DNA from: Paulinella micropora
Taxonomy: Eukaryota > Cercozoa > Imbricatea > Euglyphida > Paulinellidae
Assembly (NCBI GenBank): GCA_019918135.1
Contig: WBZZ01004731.1
Coordinates: forward strand, 5,001-69,000
Reading direction: 5' to 3'
DNA: 64,000 bases
Below, in pieces: positions 20,927 to 29,953 of this stretch (within the stretch, counting starts at the first letter, position 1; every line of letters begins with the position of its first letter). The position numbers and the translations under genes are program-made. The notes beneath the pieces were generated by a model. That model was not told the DNA's origin, searched no databases, and was given only the letters and a program-made list of their open reading frames with translations.

Positions 20927-22870
20927 ATGTCTGCCAAAGCTTCAGCAAGAGAGCCCCGCCGTTCGGAGCGCATTCGGGTGCGAGACTTAATTCAAGCCAA
21001 CAACAACAGGAACAACATGGCAGAGGTGGTGTGGCCAGACGGCGCTGACTGGCTCCGGCGCGAACTAGGCTCCCGCCCCCACCCGCGGCTGGTGGAGGCA
21101 TTTCGCGAATTCCTAGCGCTGCCCTTTTGGTTAGAGCTAGAAACACGAACTCAGGCGAACCGGATCGAGCTGCTGCAAGTCTACGTCAGGTTCCTTCTTC
21201 TCCGCGCTGGGGATGCCGATCTGTCACCCCTGCCCTGGCTGGACACTATCTGGCACTCGCACCTACTGGAGACGGAGAACTACGCTACTTGTTGTCTTTT
21301 AATGGTAGGCCGAGCAATTGCTCACAGCACGCTGGTGCCCGGCGGACCACTGGCGCAGGCGCCACGACAGAAAGCCTTACGGGAAAACTACAAACACAAG
21401 TACAAGGAAGTATTACAGACCTACCCACTCTACGCAGACCCCCCCGCTGTCGCCGACGACGGCTTCGTGCCGCGCAGTTCTTCGCCGCCGCCGCAATTGC
21501 AGAGCCGGAGCTCTTCCCCGCTGAGGCTCTGCCTCAAACTGGTGCTAGGCCCCGACGTCTCTCATTTGAACAAGGAGCCCCTGGCGTATCTTGACGTGCC
21601 GACCGTGTCCGCAGCCGGCAAGTCGTTTACAGAATGGGTGGACTACGTTCTGGCGCTTGCGCAGCCACGCGTGCAGGGGCGCGCAGTTGCTGTGGACCGA
21701 GAGGCCTACCTGTCCGCTTGGAATGCCTGGAAGTCGCCGTCCACGCCCGCTCCTTCTGCGTGTGTTCTGCAGGCGCTAGGCTTCGACCCTAGCTTCGCTC
21801 AGGCGGAGGAGCGCTGGCTTCTGTCTAACCACGAGGCGGCGCCGGTCACGCGACCCTGCTTTTTGATTACCACGGAATACACAGGAGAGCGGCGGGTTTA
21901 CGAGTATAAAACCTACGTCTGCCGCCCGTCTTCCTGGTCATGGGGCGCGTTGGCCCTCTCCGATGCCGCGCGGTTGGGCTGCAGGTTCTTGGACGACGTC
22001 TGCCCCCCGCGCTGCAGTCTGAGGAATCTGGCGGCAACCGCTTGGCTCTCATCGGACCTGGACGTTGCTTGCCCCGAGCCCGCAGAACCCCTCAGTTTGG
22101 GGCCGCCGCACACCGAAGCACGGCTGCGCTTGGCTACCAAGGTTGTCCAGATGCAGGGCGTGCTTTATCACCTGCACTGTGCCTGCCCCGGCCCCGTGCG
22201 GGCTTCTCTTCAGTCCCCCTTTCAGGGCAGCGAGCCTCTAGCCGCAGCCTACAGGCGCACTCTGTCGGTGCCGCTGGAGCACTGGAGGGAGCCCCGCCTG
22301 AGCACCGCCGTCTCTCGTTTGCTGGGGGCTCTCCGCATGGAGGCACCGTCCGAGGTAGAACGGCACGTGGTTTGCGTGGGGCTGCCCCGCAACAGCTACC
22401 AGCGGCTGCCCGTAGGCTACGTGGCTGCCACGAGAGACGACGCTGCGCTGCTACCGCTATGTTTTGCTTGTCTCTGTCCGCACGCGCACAGACTGGCGGC
22501 CCGCGACCTGGAGGTCAAGACGATGAGCGGATCCAACCTCCTGCTCCGAGTGCCCAACGACACAACGGCTCTTGCCGTTCGGTTACTTGCTCGCGAAAAC
22601 CCTGCCTGTGGCTGGCCCCTGGATATGCAGCGCATGAACATCATCAAGCCACCTACAAATAGTACTACTACTGCGGCAAGCTACGCCCACCTAACGGATG
22701 GAGGCTGTTTGACAAGTGTCCCTGACCTGTGGTCATCGGCGACGACGTGGGTGCGTCCCGGAGACAGAGTTTATCTAATGGCTAGGCTGCTAGCCAACAG
22801 CCCGCTTGCGCGGGTTGGAACTGGAAGAGGGGAAGGAAGTGCGCGTTCAGGAAAGTACATTTTTTATTAA
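20927..22870 (+). CDS. GRDP/DUF1399-like protein
   Basis: 647 residues. Residues 105-134 contain LDTIWHSHLLETENY followed by a CC and a GRAIAH stretch, which is the hallmark of the glycine-rich-domain-protein-like (GRDP, DUF1399) family: D-x-x-W-H-x-H, then Y and Cys, then G and H. In plants and fungi these proteins are linked to stress and signalling, but the biochemical role is unknown. The N-terminus is basic (REPRRSERIRVRD). The remaining 450 residues have normal composition without a recognised domain. Near the C-terminus the frame crosses a copy of the CAGCCCGC palindrome. The end overlaps a TTTTTTATTAAAAG signal. The frame looks whole. Confidence 0.65.
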   Translation: MSAKASAREPRRSERIRVRDLIQANNNRNNMAEVVWPDGADWLRRELGSRPHPRLVEAFREFLALPFWLELETRTQANRIELLQVYVRFLLLRAGDADLSPLPWLDTIWHSHLLETENYATCCLLMVGRAIAHSTLVPGGPLAQAPRQKALRENYKHKYKEVLQTYPLYADPPAVADDGFVPRSSSPPPQLQSRSSSPLRLCLKLVLGPDVSHLNKEPLAYLDVPTVSAAGKSFTEWVDYVLALAQPRVQGRAVAVDREAYLSAWNAWKSPSTPAPSACVLQALGFDPSFAQAEERWLLSNHEAAPVTRPCFLITTEYTGERRVYEYKTYVCRPSSWSWGALALSDAARLGCRFLDDVCPPRCSLRNLAATAWLSSDLDVACPEPAEPLSLGPPHTEARLRLATKVVQMQGVLYHLHCACPGPVRASLQSPFQGSEPLAAAYRRTLSVPLEHWREPRLSTAVSRLLGALRMEAPSEVERHVVCVGLPRNSYQRLPVGYVAATRDDAALLPLCFACLCPHAHRLAARDLEVKTMSGSNLLLRVPNDTTALAVRLLARENPACGWPLDMQRMNIIKPPTNSTTTAASYAHLTDGGCLTSVPDLWSSATTWVRPGDRVYLMARLLANSPLARVGTGRGEGSARSGKYIFY

Positions 22871-22934
22871 AAGTTATTCAAGTCTAAACAAACGTTGGTC
22901 CCCCCTTCCCCCCCGGCAACCCCCCCGATTATTT

Positions 22935-23591
22935 TTACTGGCGCACTAATACTGGAGAGCCAAAAGGCAATGCGTCCGAGTCGGCGGGTGCTTCACCATT
23001 AGGTAGGGCCTCACGCCCCCGATCCGACTGAAAAGAGGTGATATTATTATGTAAGTGGTCATTGTCTTCTTCGTCTTCATCATCTTGTTCATCTTCATGG
23101 CGTGGTACATCATTTCCTGTACCAGAATTCTCGGGGGGTACCCCGGCCCCTGCCCGGAGCCTCTCGACAGGTCGGGCTAGGTCCCAATAACTGTGGACAG
23201 GCCCGTTTACCATTTCCAAAGTACGGAAAAAGATGCTTAGTGTGGCAGCCGGGACTCCAGCCTCTGCTAGCCAACGGACCCAAACGGCTGCGGATAGCGT
23301 TTGTTCGCTCGTGTTATAGAGCACAAGGTGCCCCCCCCGTGGGCGATTTAGGAGCTCGCGCACGAGACTTTGCCGCCACCTGTCGTGACTGGCGTGGTAC
23401 AACACCAAGCAAGAGTCGTGCAGTGTCCTGGGGTTTTGGTAGTAGCGTTGATAAAAGTCTACGACTTTCTGGTCCGCCGATCGATCGCTAGCTTTGGGCC
23501 ACAGCCGGCTCAGGTGGCAGATGCTGCCGTGCACGTGCTTCGCCGCCCCCGTCGGCGCAAAGATGCGAAAGCCGCACTCTTTCATTAGCAA
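22935..23591 (-). CDS. Unknown protein with acidic C-terminal tract
   Basis: 218 residues. The first 135 have ordinary mixed composition (FRIFAPTGAAKHVHGSICH near the N-terminus, several W and Y). Residues about 165-180 are almost entirely D and E. I recognise no family. It is convergent with the GRDP-like gene, with a 64-base gap carrying a two-way AATAAA-type signal. A G-run/C-run tract lies just upstream of the start. Confidence 0.55.
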   Translation of the reverse strand: MLMKECGFRIFAPTGAAKHVHGSICHLSRLWPKASDRSADQKVVDFYQRYYQNPRTLHDSCLVLYHASHDRWRQSLVRELLNRPRGGHLVLYNTSEQTLSAAVWVRWLAEAGVPAATLSIFFRTLEMVNGPVHSYWDLARPVERLRAGAGVPPENSGTGNDVPRHEDEQDDEDEEDNDHLHNNITSFQSDRGREALPNGEAPADSDALPFGSPVLVRQ

Positions 23592-26074
23592 CTTTTCCTT
23601 CTCCTAGAGAGAAAGAGAAAGAAATCGAGGGGGGGGAGAGCCAGGAAGGGCACCCCCCCCCCTCTTTCCGTTCTCTCCACCTTCCCTTTTCCTCCCCTCC
23701 CCTTTTGCACCCTTGTTGCACTTTTTTCTTCTTTTTTCTTCTCCCTTTCCAGCCCGCTACCGCGGGCTAGAATGAAGAGAAGGGGAGACGGGGGAGGGGG
23801 GGGCGCGGGGGCCCTGCCCCCGTCTGCCAAGGGAGCCAGCAACTGTAAGCGCATCTTCTCCCAATGGGCGTGGCTGTAGGGCATCGACAGGGACGCTTCC
23901 GCACGGACGGCCAGATGTCTGCACTGAGCCTGCAGACGTCGTTGGGGTGCCGTGTCTTCTAGCGCATAGCCAGACATCTCAGGCAACGAGCTCTGGTGCG
24001 TCCCGGCGCTGGCAAGGGCCACCAGGTTTTGCTTCAACTTCAACGCCATGTTTTTCAGCAAGGATTGCGCGGAGCCCCTGCGCGCAGCCGCTTCGAGGTC
24101 GTTGAATAAAATTGCAACGTAGCCGGCTAACACGCGTCGCACCTCGCTGTCTGCTAACCACGGGCGCACATAGGGCCACTCAAAGGGAACGGGGCTCCAA
24201 GGGACCTTGGCCAGGATCGACAGGGGCTGCTCCGAACGCACGGCGTCGCCCAATGTGCCGGAACAGACCAAGAATGTCCAGAGCTTGGGACGCTGGCAAC
24301 AAGGGGGAGCGGCGCGCCAGTCGCCCCCCCACGTAGCCAGAATCCGTCGAGCCCTGGCAGCGCTCAGCCAGAGCCCGCCGAGGTCCTTGGCGCCATAAGC
24401 AACCTCGCCCTGCGGCGACCGGAAGCGGCGCAGGATTGAAAACCTGCCCCGCAACCCCGCCGTGGGCAGCGCGGGCCCGCGCGTGGGCCACAGCGGCGGG
24501 GGTTGAGGCTGGGGCTGGGGCTGGGGCTGGGGGTCTTCGTTGTCGGGGGCCTTGTCGGGCAGCCAGAAGCGCCCGCAGTGCAGCGGCACGCCCGACGAGC
24601 ACAGGCCGTGCCAAACTAGGCGCTGCAGTTCGAAAAGGCCCGCCAGGCCCTGCCACGCTTGTTCCGGCAGGTACCCCTGTAGCTTGAAGCTGTGGAAAGT
24701 GAACTGCTTAGCGCAGAGCGCGCGGGGGCGTAGCCCCGCGAACAGGCGCTGGTACGACTGGCCCCACGCCAACAAATGCTGGCGTTGCAAGGGCTGGCCC
24801 GGCTCTGGCTCCGGCGGGGGCCGCAGGGCCAGCGTGAGCCCCAGCTCCGGCGGGGGGCGCGCCTCGCTGCGCCAGAGTCCGACCTGACCCAAGACGGCGG
24901 CGGCCGGGGTCTGCGCGCGGGCCCGCGAGTGCCAGGGCGGGCCGCGGTCAATCAACGTCAAACGGACAGGCGCCAACAGCCGCAGCGCCTCCAGATCGGC
25001 CGCGCTCGGTTGGTCCCACAGGTCCACGTGATGCAGTTGTAGTTCTAGAAAAGAAGGGGAAGCGCCGCCTAAGGGCAAGAGCGTCCGGTGCAGCTGTTCC
25101 AGGACGCCGCGTTCCCACTGGCCAGTGTGTTCATAATATGGCCGTTCCGATGCACCGTCAGTACAGATGCCCAGGCGGAGGATATAGGATTGTAGCGCCG
25201 GGGTGCAGACGCGTGGCCAATCCAGGCCCACGAACTCCTCGCCGAGGCTCCGCAAGAACTCGAGCAGCTCCTGTGGGGGCAACGCGCCGCCCGCAACAAC
25301 ACGGCGAAGCCTCGGCCAACACACCGACCGCGGCCCCACAGGTAAGATCAGGCCGTCGGGCGGGGCAGTAACCTCATGGTCATAGTTCGCCGTGACCTCC
25401 AACACCTCGAGCGTCGGGGCCAAAAGTTCCAGCCCCTCGCCCCACAGCCGGGGGCCGCCGCATTCTACTAGTTGCAGGCACCGCAGGGGCGGCACCGGAC
25501 CCGGCTGCGGCCAGAGAGCGCACACCCCGTGCGGCCCAAAGTCCATAAAGTGCAGGCAGAGCTCCCGCAACCCTGGCAGCAGCAAGCGCAGCGCCTCTTC
25601 GATCGGAGGCCCGGTGTTCTCAGCAAAATCTTCTGCGTTGCACTCGTTTTCTAAGTCCAGCGAAAGTGCTACCAGAGGTCCCGCGGCTACGACAGCCCAA
25701 ACGTTTAAGAGTTCTGCCGCCGCGTAACAATCACATTGAATGGACAAGCGCGTGACGTGGTGAAACCACGACAGAGCTAGCTGCAACAGACGCCGCTTCC
25801 GCGGCAGGATCGGGGTCTGTGTAGGCAAGTGATTTCGGCTGTATTGGAGAGTGAGTGACGTGCAGAGCTGGGGAAACCTCGGGCAGCCTCCGCCTCCGCC
25901 ACCACTTCTTCTGACAGATCGATTGCAGACGTTGCATTGTTCAGGGCCAGGGCCAACCATAGCTGCGGCAGGAGGTACGCCTAACTGCTGCTGCCAAGCC
26001 TTCGACGCTGCAGCAGAAACTAGGTCCTGCCGCGCCAGCAGCCCGGCCCCGTGCGAGAAGAAACTTCTTGCCAT
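23585..26074 (-). CDS. Large LRR-like protein
   Basis: 829 residues. From about residue 85 to 480 Leu-rich segments recur (VTRLSIQCDC, LVALSLDLENE, LRELCLHFMDF, LRCLQLVECGG, LEVLEVTANY and others), compatible with irregular leucine-rich repeats of the F-box/LRR type. A Cys cluster (CNVCNRSV) lies near residue 47. A Pro/Gln repeat occurs around residue 520. The last 80 residues are low complexity, because the frame runs through the palindrome and G/C tract upstream of the next gene, so the natural end may be earlier. The N-terminus is also uncertain. Such proteins often act as substrate adaptors or scaffolds. Possibly broken once or twice. Confidence 0.5.
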   Translation of the reverse strand: MARSFFSHGAGLLARQDLVSAAASKAWQQQLGVPPAAAMVGPGPEQCNVCNRSVRRSGGGGGGCPRFPQLCTSLTLQYSRNHLPTQTPILPRKRRLLQLALSWFHHVTRLSIQCDCYAAAELLNVWAVVAAGPLVALSLDLENECNAEDFAENTGPPIEEALRLLLPGLRELCLHFMDFGPHGVCALWPQPGPVPPLRCLQLVECGGPRLWGEGLELLAPTLEVLEVTANYDHEVTAPPDGLILPVGPRSVCWPRLRRVVAGGALPPQELLEFLRSLGEEFVGLDWPRVCTPALQSYILRLGICTDGASERPYYEHTGQWERGVLEQLHRTLLPLGGASPSFLELQLHHVDLWDQPSAADLEALRLLAPVRLTLIDRGPPWHSRARAQTPAAAVLGQVGLWRSEARPPPELGLTLALRPPPEPEPGQPLQRQHLLAWGQSYQRLFAGLRPRALCAKQFTFHSFKLQGYLPEQAWQGLAGLFELQRLVWHGLCSSGVPLHCGRFWLPDKAPDNEDPQPQPQPQPQPPPLWPTRGPALPTAGLRGRFSILRRFRSPQGEVAYGAKDLGGLWLSAARARRILATWGGDWRAAPPCCQRPKLWTFLVCSGTLGDAVRSEQPLSILAKVPWSPVPFEWPYVRPWLADSEVRRVLAGYVAILFNDLEAAARRGSAQSLLKNMALKLKQNLVALASAGTHQSSLPEMSGYALEDTAPQRRLQAQCRHLAVRAEASLSMPYSHAHWEKMRLQLLAPLADGGRAPAPPPPPSPLLFILARGSGLEREKKKEEKSATRVQKGRGGKGKVERTERGGGVPFLALPPLDFFLFLSRRRKSC
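23625..23668. promoter_or_regulatory. G-run/C-run tract
   Basis: G8 then C11 within 40 bases, ending 37 bases before the start of the minus-strand gene at 23591. Confidence 0.4.
23742..23770. repeat. CAGCCCGC/GCGGGCTG palindrome copy
   Basis: One of six copies of a short palindrome that keeps a TCTCCCTTTC flank. Here it is read in frame near the C-terminal end of the LRR-like frame 23585-26074. Confidence 0.7.
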
Positions 26075-26164
26075 CGCTCAGAGCACTAGGCGCGAACGTA
26101 CGCTGGCGCTTAGATGGGCGCATGCAAGTAATTTGTCTTCCTTCTGAAAGAGAATAAATCCTTT

Positions 26165-26227
26165 TAACGAGAAAAAGGGGGGGGGAGGGGCGCCCCCCCC
26201 CCAAACCACACCCTCCTCCCCGGGAAA
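26165..26227. promoter_or_regulatory. G-run/C-run tract upstream of LRR-like gene
   Basis: GGGGGGGGGAGGGGCGCCCCCCCCCC near 26177-26203, about 100 bases before the LRR-like start. Confidence 0.4.
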
Positions 26228-26314
26228 ATGTCCTTCAGTTATTCCGCCTGTCCTGACGCCGGAGAGGCCGGTCTATTTTGCCAATTCAAAAAAAATAATA
26301 CCTATGTCAAGTTT

Positions 26315-26953
26315 TTAATTTCGGCAGGTGAAATGACATCTAGAGGGGGCGCACTTCTGCGTCCGCGGGTGGCTCAGTCTTTCCCTGAGGACTGGTGGGG
26401 GTGCTGGGGGGCGCCGCCCCGCTCTGCGCCAGACGTTGCAACATCCTGACATACTTGGCCCTAGCCAGACCCAGTGCGTCCAGCAGCAGCCCCAAGCGTT
26501 GCTGTCGATGTACCCGCCGAGGTCCAGGGCACTCTCGCCGTTCAGGCACTGAAACGCCATGTAGGCCTCCCTGATCAGACAATCACCCCCTAGCTCCTCA
26601 AAGGCTTCCTCCGCATAGAGGCGCGCCTGCTCTGCGCGGTGGTGGTTTTCCACAAACTGCTGCAATCGGGTGCAGATGCTGAGGTGCTTCTCCTGTAGCA
26701 GGGCCGCGTACTTCTCGCCCCGGGCGCGGTCATCAGCTTGGATGGCCTCGTGGAATGCCTGCCGGGTCTCTTCGCGCTCTTGGTCTAGGGCCTGCAAACT
26801 CTCCTCATCCCAAGGCCGTGGCACCTCAACCGCTACCGGAGGCTTAGTCCGGCCTGCAATCCGTGGCTTGCGACTGGCTATTTGGAGAGCAAGATGTTTT
26901 CTGGGCGCTGTGCCCCCTGTTCGACTAGGAGCCAGAGTCTTCCAGCGACCCAT
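26315..26953 (-). CDS. Helical charged protein, unknown
   Basis: 212 residues. Residues 50-135 are E/R/A/Q-rich with coiled-coil character (QEREETRQAFHEAIQADD). Before it lies a basic Arg/Lys/Pro-rich N-terminus. The last 60 residues are Trp/Cys-rich and unlike the rest; the gene looks broken about once. No family recognised. Confidence 0.4.
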   Translation of the reverse strand: MGRWKTLAPSRTGGTAPRKHLALQIASRKPRIAGRTKPPVAVEVPRPWDEESLQALDQEREETRQAFHEAIQADDRARGEKYAALLQEKHLSICTRLQQFVENHHRAEQARLYAEEAFEELGGDCLIREAYMAFQCLNGESALDLGGYIDSNAWGCCWTHWVWLGPSMSGCCNVWRRAGRRPPAPPPVLRERLSHPRTQKCAPSRCHFTCRN

Positions 26954-27011
26954 AGGAAAAGCAAGAAGAAATTATGTGACGGTGGCTGCACAAAAACCTA
27001 TTCTTCAGTTG

Positions 27012-27042
27012 TTCCTTTGGGGGGGGGGGCGCCCCCCCCACT
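27012..27042. promoter_or_regulatory. G-run/C-run palindrome
   Basis: G10 then CGC then a C8 run, about 65 bases upstream of the minus-strand start at 26953. Confidence 0.4.
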
Positions 27043-27290
27043 GTGTATGTCAGCACTTTTGCATTTACCTGCTGGTGTCTCTGGCAGCGGCATGACAGCT
27101 GTTGCGCGGTCTGCGCGTGTACCGACTGACGTACGCTGGCGCTTAGCTGGGCGCATGCAAGTAATTTGTCTTTTAAAAATAAAATCGGCCTTGACTAGAA
27201 TATATTGCTTCTTGGAAAACATTTTAATAAATGACGATCGGGGACAAAAAAGGCCCTTGGCGTGCTTTTCCCTTTTACCCCGGGGTAAGG

Positions 27291-29084
27291 TCAAAAGTCA
27301 GGACGGTCTGTCTGTCGTGGTTGGACGTCCGTTTTGAGAAATAGGCACAGCTCCTCCAGGTTCAATTCTGTTCCACGCACGTCCAATACAACAGGATAAT
27401 TGCGAGCCGTGCCCTTTAGCGTTGCGCACAGATCCTTTGCCAGCTCCCAAGTCATCCCGCCCGGATAAGCGTCGTCGCACAGGCAACACTCTTGTAGCAG
27501 CTGCAGCTTTTTCCAGAATTTCAGACACCATTTGCTATCTGGCCTTGAGCCTAACCGTAGCTTAAGCTTTCTTACAGATTTGGGCACTTGAGTTAGAACT
27601 AGATTGGGTAAGCAGGTTTGTTCAACACGCAGTTCTTGGAGTTTGTTTAGTCTAGCATCAACCTTGTCTGGGTTAGGCAGGTTGCTGAGATTGGGCACTT
27701 GCAAGCTTTGGACATAGTTTAGCGAACCATTACTAGGCCACCACTTATTTGAAGTAATAGGCGTGCCAAAGAGGTCCAGACGTTCAAGCCTCTAGGCGTT
27801 GTTTTCTGTGTATCACAACAAACTTTTGTCTCGAACAGAACCTTCAAGAAATTGTCGTTGACAAAGTCACAGTCGCGCAGGCCAAGCTCCTCCAGCCAAG
27901 GCAGCAGCTTTCTTAGCCTTTCTGCCATTATTTGTGCTTTTGAGTTAGATAGCCCGCAGCGCACTAGGCGCAGAACCGCGCGCGTCTCTTTTGCCGACTG
28001 GGGCAGCCCCATCAAAAAGGTATCGAAAACGTCATCTTGCAGCAGGAACCCCTCCAGCTCCAGCTCACGCAAAAAACCATACCCGCCGGGCTTCTGCGCA
28101 AGTTCTTCTCTCTTTGCATCACTCCTTAATTGCATGCGTGATGTACGTGACCGGGACGTCGCTGCTGGACGACGTCAAAAAGTGAATCTAGCTTTTGGCA
28201 GGATAATTCATAGATATTGTCTCGAGGTTGGTAGAGCTTAACGATCTCCCACACATCATCTGGCCCTCCACGGCGAAAAAAACTTGCCGTTCAGCAAGGG
28301 CTTTTGTAGTATCTTCTGCAATAATGCGCGCTCCCTCGGGAGAACGCAGGCGAAAAGCCTGGAGCTCAGGCCAGTTGATACGTTCAAACTTGAAATCAAA
28401 GTCTGCGCCCGGATAATTGCAAGCCCCTAGAACAATGACCTCCAAGTCGGCCACCTCCGCCTTAATCGCCCACGAAACGTCTTGTAATTTTTTATAGGCA
28501 GCCAACCCGACACCCCGAGGATCTTTTTTCAAAGTGTAGCGCTCTGTTAGTCGCTTAGTTCGAGTGTAGTTACAAAGTTTCGCACCCCATCCGATTAAGC
28601 AGTTTGCTGCTTTCTCTCCCAGCACCCGTACTTCATCCATGAGCCTGTGTTTTCCGTCTGCCCAATTCTCTCCGTCAAGCCTAAACCTTGCGTGTTGGCA
28701 ATCGACAAGCACCAAACCGCCGATTTTTTTGTCGAGCTCGAAGCTCCGGGCCTCGCCTTCTTCAAGCTCCAAATCGCGTATTTCCAAGCGCGCGCAAAAC
28801 CTGCCGATCAGGTTAAATAGCTTCTCAAGCTTGTCAAAGCTCTTCTCGCCTCGACAGCGCACTTGTAAATTAAGCCTTTCTGTAGCTTGCCGCATTATTT
28901 CTTTCAAGGCTTCATTGTCGGGGTCAAGTGCCGCGGCGTCCAGCACAATCTCTTGACGGTGGTACTTTATTTGGTATCTCAAAGCCTCTAGCCACTGCAC
29001 TTCCAGCTGGCTACTGCCAGCTGGAATTTCTTTCTCTCTTAATTTTCGATTGCAATAGGGGCAGCCCCTATTGCTCTTGGACAT
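27291..29084 (-). pseudogene. LRR-type protein with N-terminal CxxC, broken
   Basis: A series of minus-strand open pieces with one style. The N-terminal piece starts MSKSNRGCPYCNRKLREKE, a possible zinc-binding CxxC, followed by charged helices. Later pieces carry LRR-like strings (LRELELEGFLLQDD, LEELGLRDCDFVND, LQELRVEQTCLPNL). It looks like one gene with about two breaks. A G-run tract lies upstream of the start. Confidence 0.5.
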
Positions 29085-29253
29085 GTGTAAGCTCGTTTCT
29101 TCTCTTTTGAAAAAAAGATTTTGTTGTTTTACAAGAGAGGAAAACAGCTTTCTCTCAGTTCGCTGCCAAGGGGGGAAAGAGAGGGAAGGAAAAGGGGGGA
29201 CACAGGATTTGTGGGGGGGGGGGGTGGAGGGAGAAGAGAGAGGGGAGGGCTAC
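29085..29253. promoter_or_regulatory. Divergent spacer with G-run tract
   Basis: Between two head-to-head LRR-type genes. It holds a 12-G run near 29212 and purine-rich sequence. Possible shared promoter. Confidence 0.35.
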
Positions 29254-29888
29254 ACACCCCTCCCGTCGGCGCTGGTGAAGAAGCGCGCGATCTTCTGGAC
29301 GGGCTTCGAACAGCCCGATTTCGATTTGGGAAAGTTGACAGATAGGCAACTGCTAAGCTTGTTCCACAGCGCGTGCCTGGAGGCGAAGCTCGTGGTGCGT
29401 AGCGTCCAGGTCACCAGTTCGTCTCTGGCAGCGGCACGACAGCTGCTGCGCGGTCTGCACGTGTACTGGCTGACGTACGCCGGAGACGAAGAAGAAACCT
29501 GCGTTCACGACGAAGAAAAAGCGGACGAGGACTCCAAGATGGCCGGGCTGCTTTCGGCAGTCGCCTCTGTCCGCGAACTGAAGCTGCGAACTTGCAGCTG
29601 GCTTAGCGGCGTGGCACAGTCGAACTGCGGCCTGATCACGGACCGGGAGCTCAGCAGCCTGCGCAATCTTGGCGGGCTGAAATGGCTGTGTATCGACTAT
29701 ACTGACCGAATCACCGACACGGGCTTGGGGCACGAGTGATGGATAAGGACGCGATAGAGTGGCTAGCGGCAGCCCTGCCCTCGCTCCGCAGCCTCGTCAT
29801 TCTCGGCCGCGCGTTGATCACGGTGGCGGCTATGGAGCGCCTCAGGCAAAAGAGGCCGGACCTGCTCGTGCAATGGTTTTATGACTGA
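29254..29888 (+). pseudogene. LRR/AMN1-like protein, broken
   Basis: Plus-strand LRR-type sequence (VRELKLRTCSWLSG, LKWLCIDYTDRITDTGL, then LPSLRSLVILGRALIT) with the D-x-G-L ending of cysteine-containing LRRs. Looks broken about once or twice and lacks a clear start. A 60-base part near 29417-29480 is repeated at 27068-27135. Confidence 0.5.
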
Positions 29889-29953
29889 AAAGAAAAAGTT
29901 TTTTTTTTAAAGAATTTAAAAAAAAAAGAATTTGAAAACAAAAGGATTTTTTT

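Noticed and set aside
26228-26449. 73-residue plus-strand frame (MSFSYSACPDAGEAG...)
   Set aside because: It overlaps the minus-strand helical gene and has no independent support, although a G/C tract precedes it.
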